A stretch of DNA of 64,000 bases from NCBI RefSeq assembly GCF_008831545.1, contig NZ_CP044525.1, forward strand, positions 155,257 through 219,256, given 5' to 3'. The position numbers were made by a program, and so were the translations under genes. The DNA is from Halorussus halophilus (lineage in GTDB: Archaea; Halobacteriota; Halobacteria; Halobacteriales; Haladaptataceae). The notes below the pieces were generated by a model. The model was not told the DNA's origin. It saw only the letters and a list, made by a program, of their open reading frames with translations, and ran no database searches. The first letter of the stretch is position 1. Each line of letters begins with the position of its first letter. Shown here piece after piece: positions 1 through 9,052 of this stretch.

Positions 1-915
1 GTGTTGGTCATCACGGACCCACGCAAGGTCGGAGTCGCAAAAAGTATCGCCACCGCCTCGAACGCCATCGGCGCAGAGACAGTCACCGCAATCATGCCAC
101 TCTTAGAGAGCCACGGCAACGACCCACCCGACACTATCGCCGACGCGATGGCGACGGCCGACGTGGCGTTCACCTGCACCACCCACGCAATCACCCACAC
201 CCGAGCACGGTTACGAGCAGCAGAACAAGGCACACGAATCGGCATCCTGCGAAGCGTCACGGAAGACATGATGGTCGAAGGCGCGATGACCGTCGACTTC
301 GAGACCCTCCGCAGACGGACGGAAGCACTCGCGGACATCGTCACCGACGCTTCTCACGCCCACGTCACCAGCGACAAGGGCACCGACATCGAATTCAGTA
401 TCGACGGCTGTCAGGCGTTCTCACTCGACGGCTACTTCCACGAAGAGTACGGGTTTGCGACGCTCCCCCCGGGCGAGTCACCGACGCATCCCGCCGAAGG
501 AACAGCCAACGGCACCATCGTCATCGACGTGTCGATGGACAACATCGGCCACCTCGACGACCCTATCGAACTAACGTTCGAAAACGGCTTCGTCACCGAC
601 GTCACCGGTGGCGACGAAGCCGAGGAACTCCGTGCCATCCTCGACCGAAGCGACGAGAACGCGGGCAACCTCGCCGAGTTCGCAATCGGGACGAACCCAA
701 AAGCGAAACTCATCGGCAACCTGGCGGAAGACAAGAAACTCGCGGGCACGATTCACTTCGCCATCGGCGACAACGAATCGCTCGGCGGCACGACTAAGAG
801 CAACATCCACCTCGATGGCGTCGTTCGAACGCCAACGGTCCAACTGGACGACCTCGTCGTCGTCGAGAATGGCGTTCTCGACACCGACCTGCTCGACGAA
901 CACCAGCGGTCGTGA
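1..915 (+). CDS. M29-type (leucyl) aminopeptidase, 5' end cut by window
   Basis: Metal-dependent aminopeptidase related to leucyl aminopeptidase/aminopeptidase T (COG2309), cytoplasmic. The C-terminal half carries the family's conserved blocks: an AEFAIGTNP segment, an IHFAIGDN segment and an IHLDGVV segment, whose Glu, His and Asp residues are metal-ligand candidates. The frame opens at base 1 with GTG and starts directly in a beta-strand-like VITDP segment. Homologues have more residues before that, so the true start probably lies upstream of the window. The stop overlaps the start of the next gene (GTGA), which suggests an operon with the enolase-superfamily gene. Members can act on short peptides, and some relatives are ring-cleaving dioxygenases (NicX-like), so the substrate is open. 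Confidence 0.75.
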   Translation: MLVITDPRKVGVAKSIATASNAIGAETVTAIMPLLESHGNDPPDTIADAMATADVAFTCTTHAITHTRARLRAAEQGTRIGILRSVTEDMMVEGAMTVDFETLRRRTEALADIVTDASHAHVTSDKGTDIEFSIDGCQAFSLDGYFHEEYGFATLPPGESPTHPAEGTANGTIVIDVSMDNIGHLDDPIELTFENGFVTDVTGGDEAEELRAILDRSDENAGNLAEFAIGTNPKAKLIGNLAEDKKLAGTIHFAIGDNESLGGTTKSNIHLDGVVRTPTVQLDDLVVVENGVLDTDLLDEHQRS

Positions 916-2039
916 CGACTATGGAACTCGAATCCGCGGACGTCCACCGACTATCGGTGCCGATGCGTGGCTCATATGGGAGCGCACACCACCGAGAGTT
1001 CACCACGATGGAATCGACGCTGGTCGTCCTCACCGACACTGATGGTAGACGAGGAATTGGGACTGCAGACGCAACACCCGGCTACTCCCGCCAGACGCAC
1101 GACGACATCCAACGGTCGCTAACCGACCACATATTGCCGTCGCTCCTTGACCGCAACCCCAGGCATCCGAACGGACTCGACGCCTTGTTGAGAGAGTTCC
1201 ACGGGATACCGAATGCGAAGTGTGCCGTCGAAATGGCGTGGTTGGACCTGTACTGCCGACGTGACGACCGACCACTCCACGGCCTACTGAACGGCCCACT
1301 GCAAGAGCGAGTGGCACTCAACGGCTGGGTCGGCATCGACACGCCTGCCGAGATGGCGAGCGAAGCACGAACATGGCGTGACGACGGCTATCAGTCAGTG
1401 AAAATTAAGCTCTCAGGCGACCCAGAAGGAGATATCGAGCGAGTACAGGCCGTCTGTGACGCGGTCGCTGACGAGATGCAGGTTCGTGCCGACGTCAACG
1501 CGGGGTACGACGTCGAGACTGCAATCGACGTCGCACGGCGACTCGAATCGCTTCCACTGGTGCATCTCGAACAACCAGTCCCGAAAGACGACATCGCTGG
1601 ACTGGCCGCGGTCACCGAATCGACGACTACCACGATTATGGCCGACGAGTGCATCCAAACCGCTGGAGACGCGTTCGAGGTGCTCAAAGGAGAGGCCGCG
1701 GATAGAATCAAAGTGAAGGCGCTCCGCCTCGGTGGGTTGTTTGGAACGCGCCGAGTTCAGGATGCCGCGGACCTCGCGGGTGTCGAGTGTGTCCTCGGAC
1801 ACGGGTTCGGACTCACGCCCGCGACGAGCGCGGAACTGCAACTGGCGGCGACGCAGTCGAACGTTTTCGAGGGTGTCGAGTGCGTCGGTCCGTTGAAGAT
1901 GCAAGTCGAACCCTTCGAGCCAGCTATCGACTTCGAAGATGGTACTGCCGTCCTTCCAGATGGGCCGGGACTCGGTGTCGACTTGGCTGGCGACGAACTC
2001 GATGAATTCGTCACACAGTCTGCACGGGTAGAACGCTAA
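912..2039 (+). CDS. Enolase-superfamily enzyme (MLE/dipeptide-epimerase subgroup)
   Basis: Mandelate racemase/muconate lactonizing enzyme family protein of 375 residues, the normal length. The barrel shows the KxK pair (K164, K166), metal ligands D194, E220 and D245, and a Lys on strand six (K267 or K269). This is the two-lysine arrangement of the MLE subgroup, which includes L-Ala-D/L-Glu epimerase, N-acylamino-acid racemase and o-succinylbenzoate synthase. The GTG start overlaps the stop of the upstream aminopeptidase; an ATG nine bases further in is an alternative. A peptidase neighbour favours a dipeptide or N-acyl amino acid substrate, but specificity cannot be read from the sequence. 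Confidence 0.8.
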   Translation: MTTMELESADVHRLSVPMRGSYGSAHHREFTTMESTLVVLTDTDGRRGIGTADATPGYSRQTHDDIQRSLTDHILPSLLDRNPRHPNGLDALLREFHGIPNAKCAVEMAWLDLYCRRDDRPLHGLLNGPLQERVALNGWVGIDTPAEMASEARTWRDDGYQSVKIKLSGDPEGDIERVQAVCDAVADEMQVRADVNAGYDVETAIDVARRLESLPLVHLEQPVPKDDIAGLAAVTESTTTTIMADECIQTAGDAFEVLKGEAADRIKVKALRLGGLFGTRRVQDAADLAGVECVLGHGFGLTPATSAELQLAATQSNVFEGVECVGPLKMQVEPFEPAIDFEDGTAVLPDGPGLGVDLAGDELDEFVTQSARVER

Positions 2040-2062
2040 CGAAGTCACGGACAAGCGAGGTG

Positions 2063-3517
2063 TTATGGAACCAGCGGCCAGTAGACGGTCCACGAGAGCG
2101 CGATGACGGCGACGGCGTAGGCGAGCGTGATCACACCAACGACGAACACGTCCCGATTGGTTACAGGGCCGCGCTCGGTCACGATGAGAGCAGGCGGCAT
2201 GTGGAAGGGCAAAAGCGTGGCAGAGCCGACGACGATGACCACCGAGAGCGCGAGGTATCGGCCATCGATGCCTAGTGCGCTCGCCAACGAGAGGACGATT
2301 GGGAGCACGATTGCCAAGCAGGCGGAGGCCGTCGAGAAGAACACTCGGAGCGTGAGGATGATAGTGAGCAAGACGGCGACGGCAATTGGGATAGAGTACG
2401 TCCCGATTGGAACCACGGCGAGCAGTTGATCCACGACGAACGCTATTGCGCCGATGTCACGCATCACGCTGATGAGTGAGAGCATCGCTCCGAACAGGAA
2501 GAGGATTCCCCAGTTGAGTTGCTTTACGTCCTCGGACGAGAGTATCTTGACGCCGGGAAGTGCGAGCACCAGCACTGCGAGCAGTGGCGGGAGGATTGTT
2601 GGAACACCGGTCAGCGACCCGACCACCCAGCCGAGAATTGTGAGGACTAGCAGACCAGCAACGACTCGCTGTTGGTGATTCAGGAATTCTCCTTGGGAGT
2701 TAGTTTCTTCAGACACTGTCTCTGGTCCGGACCGCGCGTTGTCATCGACGGGATACAACCGCTCGATGGTTAGTGTCGTCAGGATGTAGACGGCGACGAT
2801 GGGCGGTGTCATGTGGACGGCCCATCCGAGCCACGTTATTGGTTCGCCCGACGCTCGGATGATCTCCGAAGAGAGAATCGCCATTCCACCCCCAGTCATC
2901 AACGCGAGCGAGGCGATAGGATTGAGCTGGCCGAGGACTAGCAGCGACGCTCGTGGAAAGTTGCTGTCGGTCGAACAGTCGAAACGGTCGCTCAGTCGCT
3001 CGACGATGGGTAGAAACGTAACGGTCCGTGCGATTCCGGAGGGCATGACGAACGCGAGCGTCAGTATATTCGCCGAGAGCAGCCAGTAGGACCGGCGGGG
3101 TGTGGACGCAGTCGCCACCAATTGCCCGGCGAGTCGGTCTGCGAGTCCGACGTTCGAGATAGCGGACCCAAGTAATAGTAGGAGAAAGAGAAAGAACACG
3201 AGGCGTGAGGCGAACCCTGCTGCTGCTTCTGCAAACGAGTCGGTGATGCCGGTGAGGAACAGGAGGCAGACGCTCGTGACGCTCGCAATCGTCAACGGGA
3301 CGGGTTTCGCTAACCACAGTACGACCGAGAATAGGAAGACGGCGAGGACTCGCTGCACGTCGGTCCGAACACCCGGAACAGGAGCAACGCTACCCACTGC
3401 TAGAACAATGAGCGCTAACAACAGCCCCCAGATGTGCGGACTCACCAGTCTTCGCCGCACTCGCACGAGTCTGCTCGGACGCTGTGTCCCGTCCATTAGC
3501 TCAGCCCTCGTGTCCAT
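2063..3517 (-). CDS. SLC13/DASS-family anion symporter
   Basis: Integral membrane transporter of the divalent anion:sodium symporter type (dicarboxylates, citrate, sulfate or similar). About 11-12 hydrophobic segments follow a basic N-terminus (RRRLVSPHIW). Conserved-looking helix-break segments such as the SGIART region and the FFSTASACLAI region resemble the two SNT-like motifs of the family. An upstream in-frame start at 3673 would overlap the divergent dehydrogenase gene and add a non-hydrophobic serine-rich leader, so the ATG at 3517 is preferred; 3496 is also possible. It faces a 2-hydroxyacid dehydrogenase, consistent with uptake of a hydroxy- or dicarboxylate. Confidence 0.75.
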   Translation of the reverse strand: MDTRAELMDGTQRPSRLVRVRRRLVSPHIWGLLLALIVLAVGSVAPVPGVRTDVQRVLAVFLFSVVLWLAKPVPLTIASVTSVCLLFLTGITDSFAEAAAGFASRLVFFLFLLLLLGSAISNVGLADRLAGQLVATASTPRRSYWLLSANILTLAFVMPSGIARTVTFLPIVERLSDRFDCSTDSNFPRASLLVLGQLNPIASLALMTGGGMAILSSEIIRASGEPITWLGWAVHMTPPIVAVYILTTLTIERLYPVDDNARSGPETVSEETNSQGEFLNHQQRVVAGLLVLTILGWVVGSLTGVPTILPPLLAVLVLALPGVKILSSEDVKQLNWGILFLFGAMLSLISVMRDIGAIAFVVDQLLAVVPIGTYSIPIAVAVLLTIILTLRVFFSTASACLAIVLPIVLSLASALGIDGRYLALSVVIVVGSATLLPFHMPPALIVTERGPVTNRDVFVVGVITLAYAVAVIALSWTVYWPLVP

Positions 3518-3643
3518 TCCGTAAAGCGCCGCCTCCGAGGACGAACTGGATGACGCGACGCAACGACCTATACGTTCGGACTCTGGGACAGACTGCAGTG
3601 CTCGCAATGGTTTTGTACCGTTGTCCCGTCTATACGATGACTC

Positions 3644-4600
3644 ATGCAGGGGTTGGTCGACCAAGACGTGCAACCGTTCGAAGCACTCAGTGACCCCGTA
3701 AGTGGCGATATTGAGTTGACGACGGGCGTCGAGGCAGACGAATCAGCAGTACAGGCCGCGCTCGATGGAATGGACGTACTCTTCACGACATCTCGACTTC
3801 CGATCTCGCGGCGAGTACTCGAAGACTCACAGTTGCAGGTCGTCGCCAAACTGGGCACCGGACTCGACAACATCGACTTGGACGCCGCCAGCGAGTTCGG
3901 GATTCTGGTTACGCACACGCCCGGCGTCAACGCGCTGTCGGTTGCAGAGCACACCCTCGGCCTTCTGCTAGCCAACCTTCGCCAGACATCGTACTGTCAA
4001 CGACTCCTCGAATCCGGCCACTGGCGCGACGAGACGCCCGTCGGAACACAACTGTCTGGAACGACTGTTGGTATCGTCGGCTACGGCGATATCGGCCGTC
4101 GGTTTGCACGTCTCTTAGACGGCTTCAACGTCACGGTACTCGCCACTGACCCCTACGTTCAACCGGAGGAAGCTGAGCTCACTGGTGCAGAATTAACCAG
4201 CTTAGACGACCTCCTTGAACGAAGCGACGTCGTCACCGTGAACGCTGAGTTAACTGAAGAGACACGAGGTCTGCTTGGCGAAGCGGAATTTGCGGCGATG
4301 CAGTCATCGGCAGTCGTAGTGAACACTGCGCGGGGCGCTATCGTGGACGAAATCGCGTTGGTCGATGCACTCCGGGATGGAGCTATCGCTGGTGCCGGGT
4401 TGGACGTGTTCGAGTCAGAGCCACTCGCGGCCGATTCGCCGCTCCACGACTTTGACAACGTGACGCTGACGCCACATATCGCGGCGCGGACGAAGCAGGC
4501 GAGCGTCGAGTGTATCGACCGGTTGGCGACGAACGCACTCGCGTTGCTGAACGGTGAGCCGGTACCGGACAGGTATCTCGCTGTTCCGCCACGTGACTAG
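3644..4600 (+). CDS. D-2-hydroxyacid dehydrogenase (NAD-dependent)
   Basis: Cytoplasmic oxidoreductase interconverting a 2-keto acid and its D-2-hydroxy acid, similar to phosphoglycerate, glycerate and hydroxypyruvate dehydrogenases. The Rossmann nucleotide site is GYGDIG (residues 146-151). The catalytic Arg-Glu-His set is present: R230 in NTARGAIVDE, E259 in FESEP and H278 in TPHIAA. At 318 residues it lacks the ACT regulatory domain of SerA, so a serine-biosynthetic role is less likely. It is divergent from the SLC13 transporter and converges on the SDR gene with overlapping stop codons at a CTAG. Confidence 0.9.
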   Translation: MQGLVDQDVQPFEALSDPVSGDIELTTGVEADESAVQAALDGMDVLFTTSRLPISRRVLEDSQLQVVAKLGTGLDNIDLDAASEFGILVTHTPGVNALSVAEHTLGLLLANLRQTSYCQRLLESGHWRDETPVGTQLSGTTVGIVGYGDIGRRFARLLDGFNVTVLATDPYVQPEEAELTGAELTSLDDLLERSDVVTVNAELTEETRGLLGEAEFAAMQSSAVVVNTARGAIVDEIALVDALRDGAIAGAGLDVFESEPLAADSPLHDFDNVTLTPHIAARTKQASVECIDRLATNALALLNGEPVPDRYLAVPPRD

Positions 4601-5388
4601 AGGTTCGAGCTTCCCGCTCCGCCGTCGACTGGGATGGCGACACCGTTCACGAAGCTCGATTGGTCCGAGCAGAGGAACGCGACAGTGGTGCCGAGTTCCA
4701 TCGGATCGCCGATTCTACCGAGTGGTATCCCTTGACCGCGAGCGTCGAGTCCGTCTTCGTATGAGTCGTACTCGTCGCGTTCGACGCTCTGCTCGACGAG
4801 TTCCTGCATGCGAGCAGTCTCGTGTGGCCCAGGCAGGACGGCGTTCGCCCGGACCTCGGGTGCGAGCTCTTTCGAGAGCGTCTTTTCGAGGCCGATGACG
4901 CCCATCCGAACGGAGTTCGAGAGCACCAACGAGTCGATGGCTTCCTTGACGCTTCGCGATGTTATCGTGACGATGGTGCCGCCGTCGTCTTCGCCGAGTG
5001 CGTCGGCCGCTTCGCGGACGATGCGGACGACACTCATGACGAGTAGGTCGAATGCGTGATACCAGTCCTCGTCGCTCGTGTCGAGGAAGGGACCGCTCGG
5101 TGGACCGCCGGCGGAGGTGACGAGGTGGTCGAGACGCCCGAACTCGTCCAGCGTCGTCTCGACGAGTCGTTCGATATCGTCGGGGTCGGTGAGGTCGCCT
5201 TGCTGACCGATTACTCGTCCTGATGCGACGTCCTGTATGTCTGTGACAGCGGCCTGTAATCGGTCTTCGTCGCGGCCGTTGACGACGACGTTCGCTCCGC
5301 TTTCTGCAAGTGCGGTTGCTGATGCTTTGCCCAGACCGCTACTCGATGCTGTGACTAGCGCAGTGTTTCCGTCGAGGTCGTACCCCAT
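4597..5388 (-). CDS. SDR-fold protein with non-canonical active site
   Basis: Short-chain dehydrogenase/reductase-like protein, 263 residues, similar to 3-oxoacyl-ACP reductases. The cofactor loop is TASSSGLG (13-20) rather than TGxxxGxG. The place of the catalytic YxxxK reads S157-N-S-V-R161, so Tyr and Lys are replaced by Ser and Arg. These two changes together mark a known SDR subgroup with an imperfect cofactor motif and catalytic tetrad. It may use a different mechanism or bind a ligand without classical redox chemistry. The C-terminal PVDGGAG block is typical of SDRs. A TATA box about 27-30 nt upstream indicates a leaderless message. Confidence 0.8.
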   Translation of the reverse strand: MGYDLDGNTALVTASSSGLGKASATALAESGANVVVNGRDEDRLQAAVTDIQDVASGRVIGQQGDLTDPDDIERLVETTLDEFGRLDHLVTSAGGPPSGPFLDTSDEDWYHAFDLLVMSVVRIVREAADALGEDDGGTIVTITSRSVKEAIDSLVLSNSVRMGVIGLEKTLSKELAPEVRANAVLPGPHETARMQELVEQSVERDEYDSYEDGLDARGQGIPLGRIGDPMELGTTVAFLCSDQSSFVNGVAIPVDGGAGSSNL

Positions 5389-5411
5389 AGCGCAGTGAAT
5401 TCCACGTACTC

Positions 5412-5421
5412 ATATAAAATA
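5412..5421 (-). promoter_or_regulatory. TATA box for the SDR gene
   Basis: On the minus strand an ATTTTATATG-like box lies about 27-30 nt before the ATG at 5388, the spacing expected when transcription starts at the start codon. Confidence 0.55.
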
Positions 5422-5532
5422 GGCACCCTGTCTGAACACGATGTTCGATGTCGTGATTCGGTTGTTTGGTGATTGGGTCGCGATCGCTCTTTCGAAACCA
5501 GTACTCTTGTGGGACGTTTACAAACCACACAA

Positions 5533-5685
5533 TCTATAAATAGCCGTGACTGGAAGTGATATGCGACCGTGTAACGCCACTGCCCTCCCGATACGGGGGC
5601 GTAAGGAGGCTCGGCGACCAGGCGAGGGCCGTTGAGCTGAGATACGAATCGGGGGCGCAGTGATGGCGGGAGACGAGCAAAACTC
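5533..5685 (+). promoter_or_regulatory. TATA box and long structured 5' leader of the tct genes
   Basis: The box TCTATAAATAG (5533-5543) would place the transcript start near 5562-5570, leaving roughly 115-125 nt before the tctB ATG at 5686. Most genes here look leaderless, so this is unusual. The leader contains small complementary blocks, such as CCCG/CGGG around an ATA loop near 5585 and CTCG/CGAG further on. It could hold an attenuator or RNA-binding site; no known riboswitch was recognised. Confidence 0.35.
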
Positions 5686-6216
5686 ATGAAACTAGAACGG
5701 GATTCCGAAACTGGATTACTCCTGTTTTTCCTGGGGGTATCCGGTTACATGTTCGTAGAGTCGTACACGTTCGGGGACACTGCGGGGTTGTTTCCGCGAC
5801 TTACGAGTGCGACTGTCCTAGCTGGGTCGGCGCTGTTATTGGTACGTGACTTCCTGCCGGGACCGCTGTACTCGTTCGTCGCAGAGTCCTCGGAGCTTAT
5901 CAGCACACCAGACGAGGCAGAGATGTACGAGGAGACTGACGACCCACCAAGCAGTGACCGGGCAGTCGATAGACCAGTCCGACCGTCGGTGTTCACCGGA
6001 GCGATTATCGTACTGTACGCGCTCGCGTCGTTCCTATTCGGCATGCTCTGGATGTCACCGCTATTTGTCGTCATCTACTCTCGCTGGTTCCGCCAGCGAT
6101 GGTACACGACTGTTGGACTCGCTGTTCTGGCTTACGGCCTCGCGTATGGATTCATGAGTGTCCTCAACCTCGAACTGGCAGAAGGCTACCTCCTCAACAT
6201 GGGAGGGGTGATGTAA
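5686..6216 (+). CDS. tctB: Tripartite tricarboxylate transporter, small membrane subunit
   Basis: TctB-like subunit of a tripartite tricarboxylate transporter (TTT). The 176 residues contain four predicted membrane segments, two N-terminal and two C-terminal, separated by a charged cytosolic loop rich in Asp, Glu, Ser and Pro that is longer than usual. The subunit pairs with the large TctA channel, whose GTG start follows one base after this stop, so the two are translationally linked. The substrate would be a carboxylate delivered by the binding protein encoded downstream. Confidence 0.8.
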   Translation: MKLERDSETGLLLFFLGVSGYMFVESYTFGDTAGLFPRLTSATVLAGSALLLVRDFLPGPLYSFVAESSELISTPDEAEMYEETDDPPSSDRAVDRPVRPSVFTGAIIVLYALASFLFGMLWMSPLFVVIYSRWFRQRWYTTVGLAVLAYGLAYGFMSVLNLELAEGYLLNMGGVM

Positions 6217-6217
6217 C

Positions 6218-7714
6218 GTGGCCATCGTCGAAGGACTGACGCAGGCAATCGACATTATTACGTCAGGACAGACGCCATTGTGGATACTACTCGGTGTGTT
6301 ATTGGGTATCTTCTTCGGGGCACTCCCCGGTATTGGAGCGACGCTTGGGATGGCTATCGTTCTTCCACTCACGTTACCGCTCGGCGGAGCGGATGCAATC
6401 ATTCTGCTCATCAGTATCTACAGTGGTGCGATGTATGGCGGTAGCATTCCAGCGATACTCGTCAACGTCCCCGGCACAGCAGGTGATGCAGCAACGACGT
6501 TCGAAGGGTATCCATTAGCGAGGAAGGGACGAGCAATCGACGCCCTCACGGTATCTGCGCTATCGTCGGCAATCGGAGGCGTCCTCGCGGTTATCGCACT
6601 CATCGCTATCTCGCCGGTGATGGTCGAACTCGTATTGTTGTTCGGGTCACCACAGTACTTCCTGATGGCGATTCTCGGCCTGTCGATGATTACGGTCATC
6701 ACGCAGGGTTCGACTGTCAAAGGTATCACGGCGGGGGCATTCGGCCTGCTACTAGCGACTGTCGGCGTCGCGCCATCCGTGCCGATACAACGGTATACGT
6801 TCGACCGGTTGGCGCTCTACGATGGTCTGAACTACGTTGCGATTCTCATCGGACTGTTCGCCATCGCGGAGATGATTAGTCTCTCCGAAGAAGAGCAGGT
6901 CGCACAGTCCGAGACTGGACTGGAAGGAAGCGTGTTCTCCGGTATTCGGAAGACGATCACGTACTGGGTGACGCTCCTGAAGTCGGCATTCCTCGGACTC
7001 GTCATCGGGGCCGTGCCGGGGTCCGGTGCATCAATTTCGAACTTCATCGCGTACGGTGAGGCGATGCGGTCTTCGAAGACGCCAGAGAAGTTCGGGAACG
7101 GGACCGAAGAGGGAATCGTCGCTACCGACTCGGCAAACAACGGGACCGTGGCTGGGTCGCTCATTCCGACGCTCTCGTTCGGTATCCCCGGAAGTGGGTC
7201 GACGGCCGTCCTCCTCGGTGGATTGATAATGCACGGACTACGACCGGGGCCAGACCTGTTCACGTCACAGATTGGAATTACGTACAGTGTCTTCCTCGCG
7301 CTGTTGTTCGGGAATCTCATCATCCTCTTCGTCGGCCTCATAGTTGTGCCACGAACGGGCTATCTGACGCAAGTGGATACGGACCTCATCATTCCAGTCA
7401 TCGTCGTTCTCTCGTCGCTCGGCGCGCTCGCGCTCCGCAACAACTGGGTGGACGTTTGGACGATTATCGTGCTCGGCATGGTGGGGTACTTCATGAAGAA
7501 GTATAACTATTCGATTATCGCGTTCGTTCTTGGCGCGATTCTCGGCCCGATTGCTGAGGAGAACCTCTATCGGTCGTTGTCGATTTCGGGAGGATCGTTC
7601 TCCATTTTCCTGACTGACCCGCTTTCGTTGGTGTTGGTCGTGTTGACTATCGTAATACTGGCTGGTCCGTATCTCAAGACGAAGATTGCGGAGATTCGGG
7701 CGGGAACGACGTAG
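6218..7714 (+). CDS. tctA: Tripartite tricarboxylate transporter, large permease subunit
   Basis: TctA family permease, 498 residues with about 11-12 membrane segments. Family hallmarks are present: GALPGIGAT near residue 34, a block PAILVNVPGTAGDAAT, and the repeat of that theme in the second half (GAVPGSGASISNFIAYG and SFGIPGSGSTAVLLGG). This subunit moves the carboxylate across the membrane using an ion gradient. The start is GTG, directly after tctB. The order tctB-tctA-tctC differs from the tctC-first operons common in bacteria. Confidence 0.92.
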   Translation: MAIVEGLTQAIDIITSGQTPLWILLGVLLGIFFGALPGIGATLGMAIVLPLTLPLGGADAIILLISIYSGAMYGGSIPAILVNVPGTAGDAATTFEGYPLARKGRAIDALTVSALSSAIGGVLAVIALIAISPVMVELVLLFGSPQYFLMAILGLSMITVITQGSTVKGITAGAFGLLLATVGVAPSVPIQRYTFDRLALYDGLNYVAILIGLFAIAEMISLSEEEQVAQSETGLEGSVFSGIRKTITYWVTLLKSAFLGLVIGAVPGSGASISNFIAYGEAMRSSKTPEKFGNGTEEGIVATDSANNGTVAGSLIPTLSFGIPGSGSTAVLLGGLIMHGLRPGPDLFTSQIGITYSVFLALLFGNLIILFVGLIVVPRTGYLTQVDTDLIIPVIVVLSSLGALALRNNWVDVWTIIVLGMVGYFMKKYNYSIIAFVLGAILGPIAEENLYRSLSISGGSFSIFLTDPLSLVLVVLTIVILAGPYLKTKIAEIRAGTT

Positions 7715-7850
7715 AGTAGAGCGGCTAGTCGCTTTTCGGGAGAGCTGACTTTCTTCTTGAGCAGCTATCGCTTGTTGTTCGATGGCTGTGGTAGTGCAGG
7801 AAAGGGCTGCTACTTATGCGGTTTCCAGAACTATATGAATAAATCAAGAA

Positions 7851-7861
7851 AATTATTAATA
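7851..7861 (+). promoter_or_regulatory. TATA box for tctC
   Basis: An AATTATTAAT box lies about 30 nt before the ATG at 7887. It gives tctC its own promoter in addition to read-through from tctA, a common way to make binding protein in excess. Confidence 0.5.
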
Positions 7862-7886
7862 ATGGTGGATTGTGGTCTCTATAGTC

Positions 7887-8975
7887 ATGTCGGGCAAGCC
7901 GAACAGACGAGAGTTCCTCAAATACGCAGGCACGGCATCCGCGGCGACGACGTTTGGGTTGACGGGGTATGCACGGGGACAAGAAACGACTACCGAATCG
8001 GGCGAAGAAACAACTGAAGGCGGCCAAGAGACGACATTCACGCCAGTCGATCAGAACTATCCGGAGTCCGGGCAGACGATTACGTACATCGTCCCGTTCA
8101 GCGAAGGCGGGGGGACAGACACCTATGCCCGCCAAATCATGCCGGTGGCGGCAGAAGAACTCGGCGGAGTGAACGTCCAAATCAGCAACGTTCCCGGCGG
8201 AGCGTCGTTGCGTGGAACGGGCAGAATCGTGAACGCGGAAGGTGACGGCTACACGATGGGGGCCTTCAACCCACCATCGACACCATTGTCGTACCTCGTG
8301 TTCGAACCAAACTACGACCTGACCAACGTCGAAGGCATCTGTTCGTACGCTCGAACGCCGTACGTCATCATCGCAAACGCGGACGCGAACGTCGAGAACA
8401 TGGACGACCTCATCGGACGCTACGAAAGCGGCGAGTTCCAAGCGTTCGGCGGCTGTCAAGCCAGAGGTGGCCTGAACCACGTCGCCTCGCTCGTGATGAA
8501 AAACCAGTACGGGATGCAGTGGCAGAACTACGTCGGCTACGACGGCTGTGCCCCAGCAGCACAAGCGGTCGCCTCCGGGGAGATTCCGGCGTCCATCGGT
8601 TCAGACTTAGCAGTCGAAGGCACTGTCAACTCCGGTCGGGCAAACGTCGTCGCTGTGCTGATGAGCGGCGGGAGCGGCGTCTTCCCGGACGTTGCACCCG
8701 TCACCGAGCAGGGCTATGAGAACATCGACTACATCGGGGGACTCAACCGCTGTATGTGGTTCCCACCAGGCACCGACGAGGGGAAAGTCAATCGGATGGC
8801 AAACGCCGTCCAAGCGGCGACCCAGTCCGAGCAAGTCCAGCAATGGTCCGAAGAGTCAGGTAACCTCGTCGAGTTCAACGGGCCGGAGTACGCGAACCAA
8901 CTGCTTCAAGATACGTTGGAGATACTCCCGGAGCAAGTCGACATCGAACAGATCCGCGAAGAGGCCACCGGGTAA
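7887..8975 (+). CDS. tctC: Tripartite tricarboxylate transporter, substrate-binding protein
   Basis: Extracytoplasmic binding protein of the TctC/Bug family, feeding the TctAB permease. It has a twin-arginine signal (RREFLKYAG) at the N-terminus, then a Thr/Glu/Ser-rich linker typical of exported haloarchaeal binding proteins. The mature part begins with a YIVPFSEGGGTDTYAR block matching the Bug-family beta-alpha motif and continues with the NVPGGASLRGTGRI block. The ATG at 7887 is chosen over the in-frame GTG at 7872 because it places the RR close to the N-terminus and fits the TATA spacing. No Cys lipobox is seen after the signal. Confidence 0.88.
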   Translation: MSGKPNRREFLKYAGTASAATTFGLTGYARGQETTTESGEETTEGGQETTFTPVDQNYPESGQTITYIVPFSEGGGTDTYARQIMPVAAEELGGVNVQISNVPGGASLRGTGRIVNAEGDGYTMGAFNPPSTPLSYLVFEPNYDLTNVEGICSYARTPYVIIANADANVENMDDLIGRYESGEFQAFGGCQARGGLNHVASLVMKNQYGMQWQNYVGYDGCAPAAQAVASGEIPASIGSDLAVEGTVNSGRANVVAVLMSGGSGVFPDVAPVTEQGYENIDYIGGLNRCMWFPPGTDEGKVNRMANAVQAATQSEQVQQWSEESGNLVEFNGPEYANQLLQDTLEILPEQVDIEQIREEATG

Positions 8976-9052
8976 TCGGATTTCAGACCGACCACACGAG
9001 ACAACGCATCGGCGGGCGAATAGCACCGAGCTAACGAAATCGAACAACGACG

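Noticed and set aside
5555..5680. Structured leader considered as a tRNA or other stable RNA
   Set aside because: No cloverleaf, TPsiC-like GTTCRA or CCA-adjacent acceptor stem could be built by eye.
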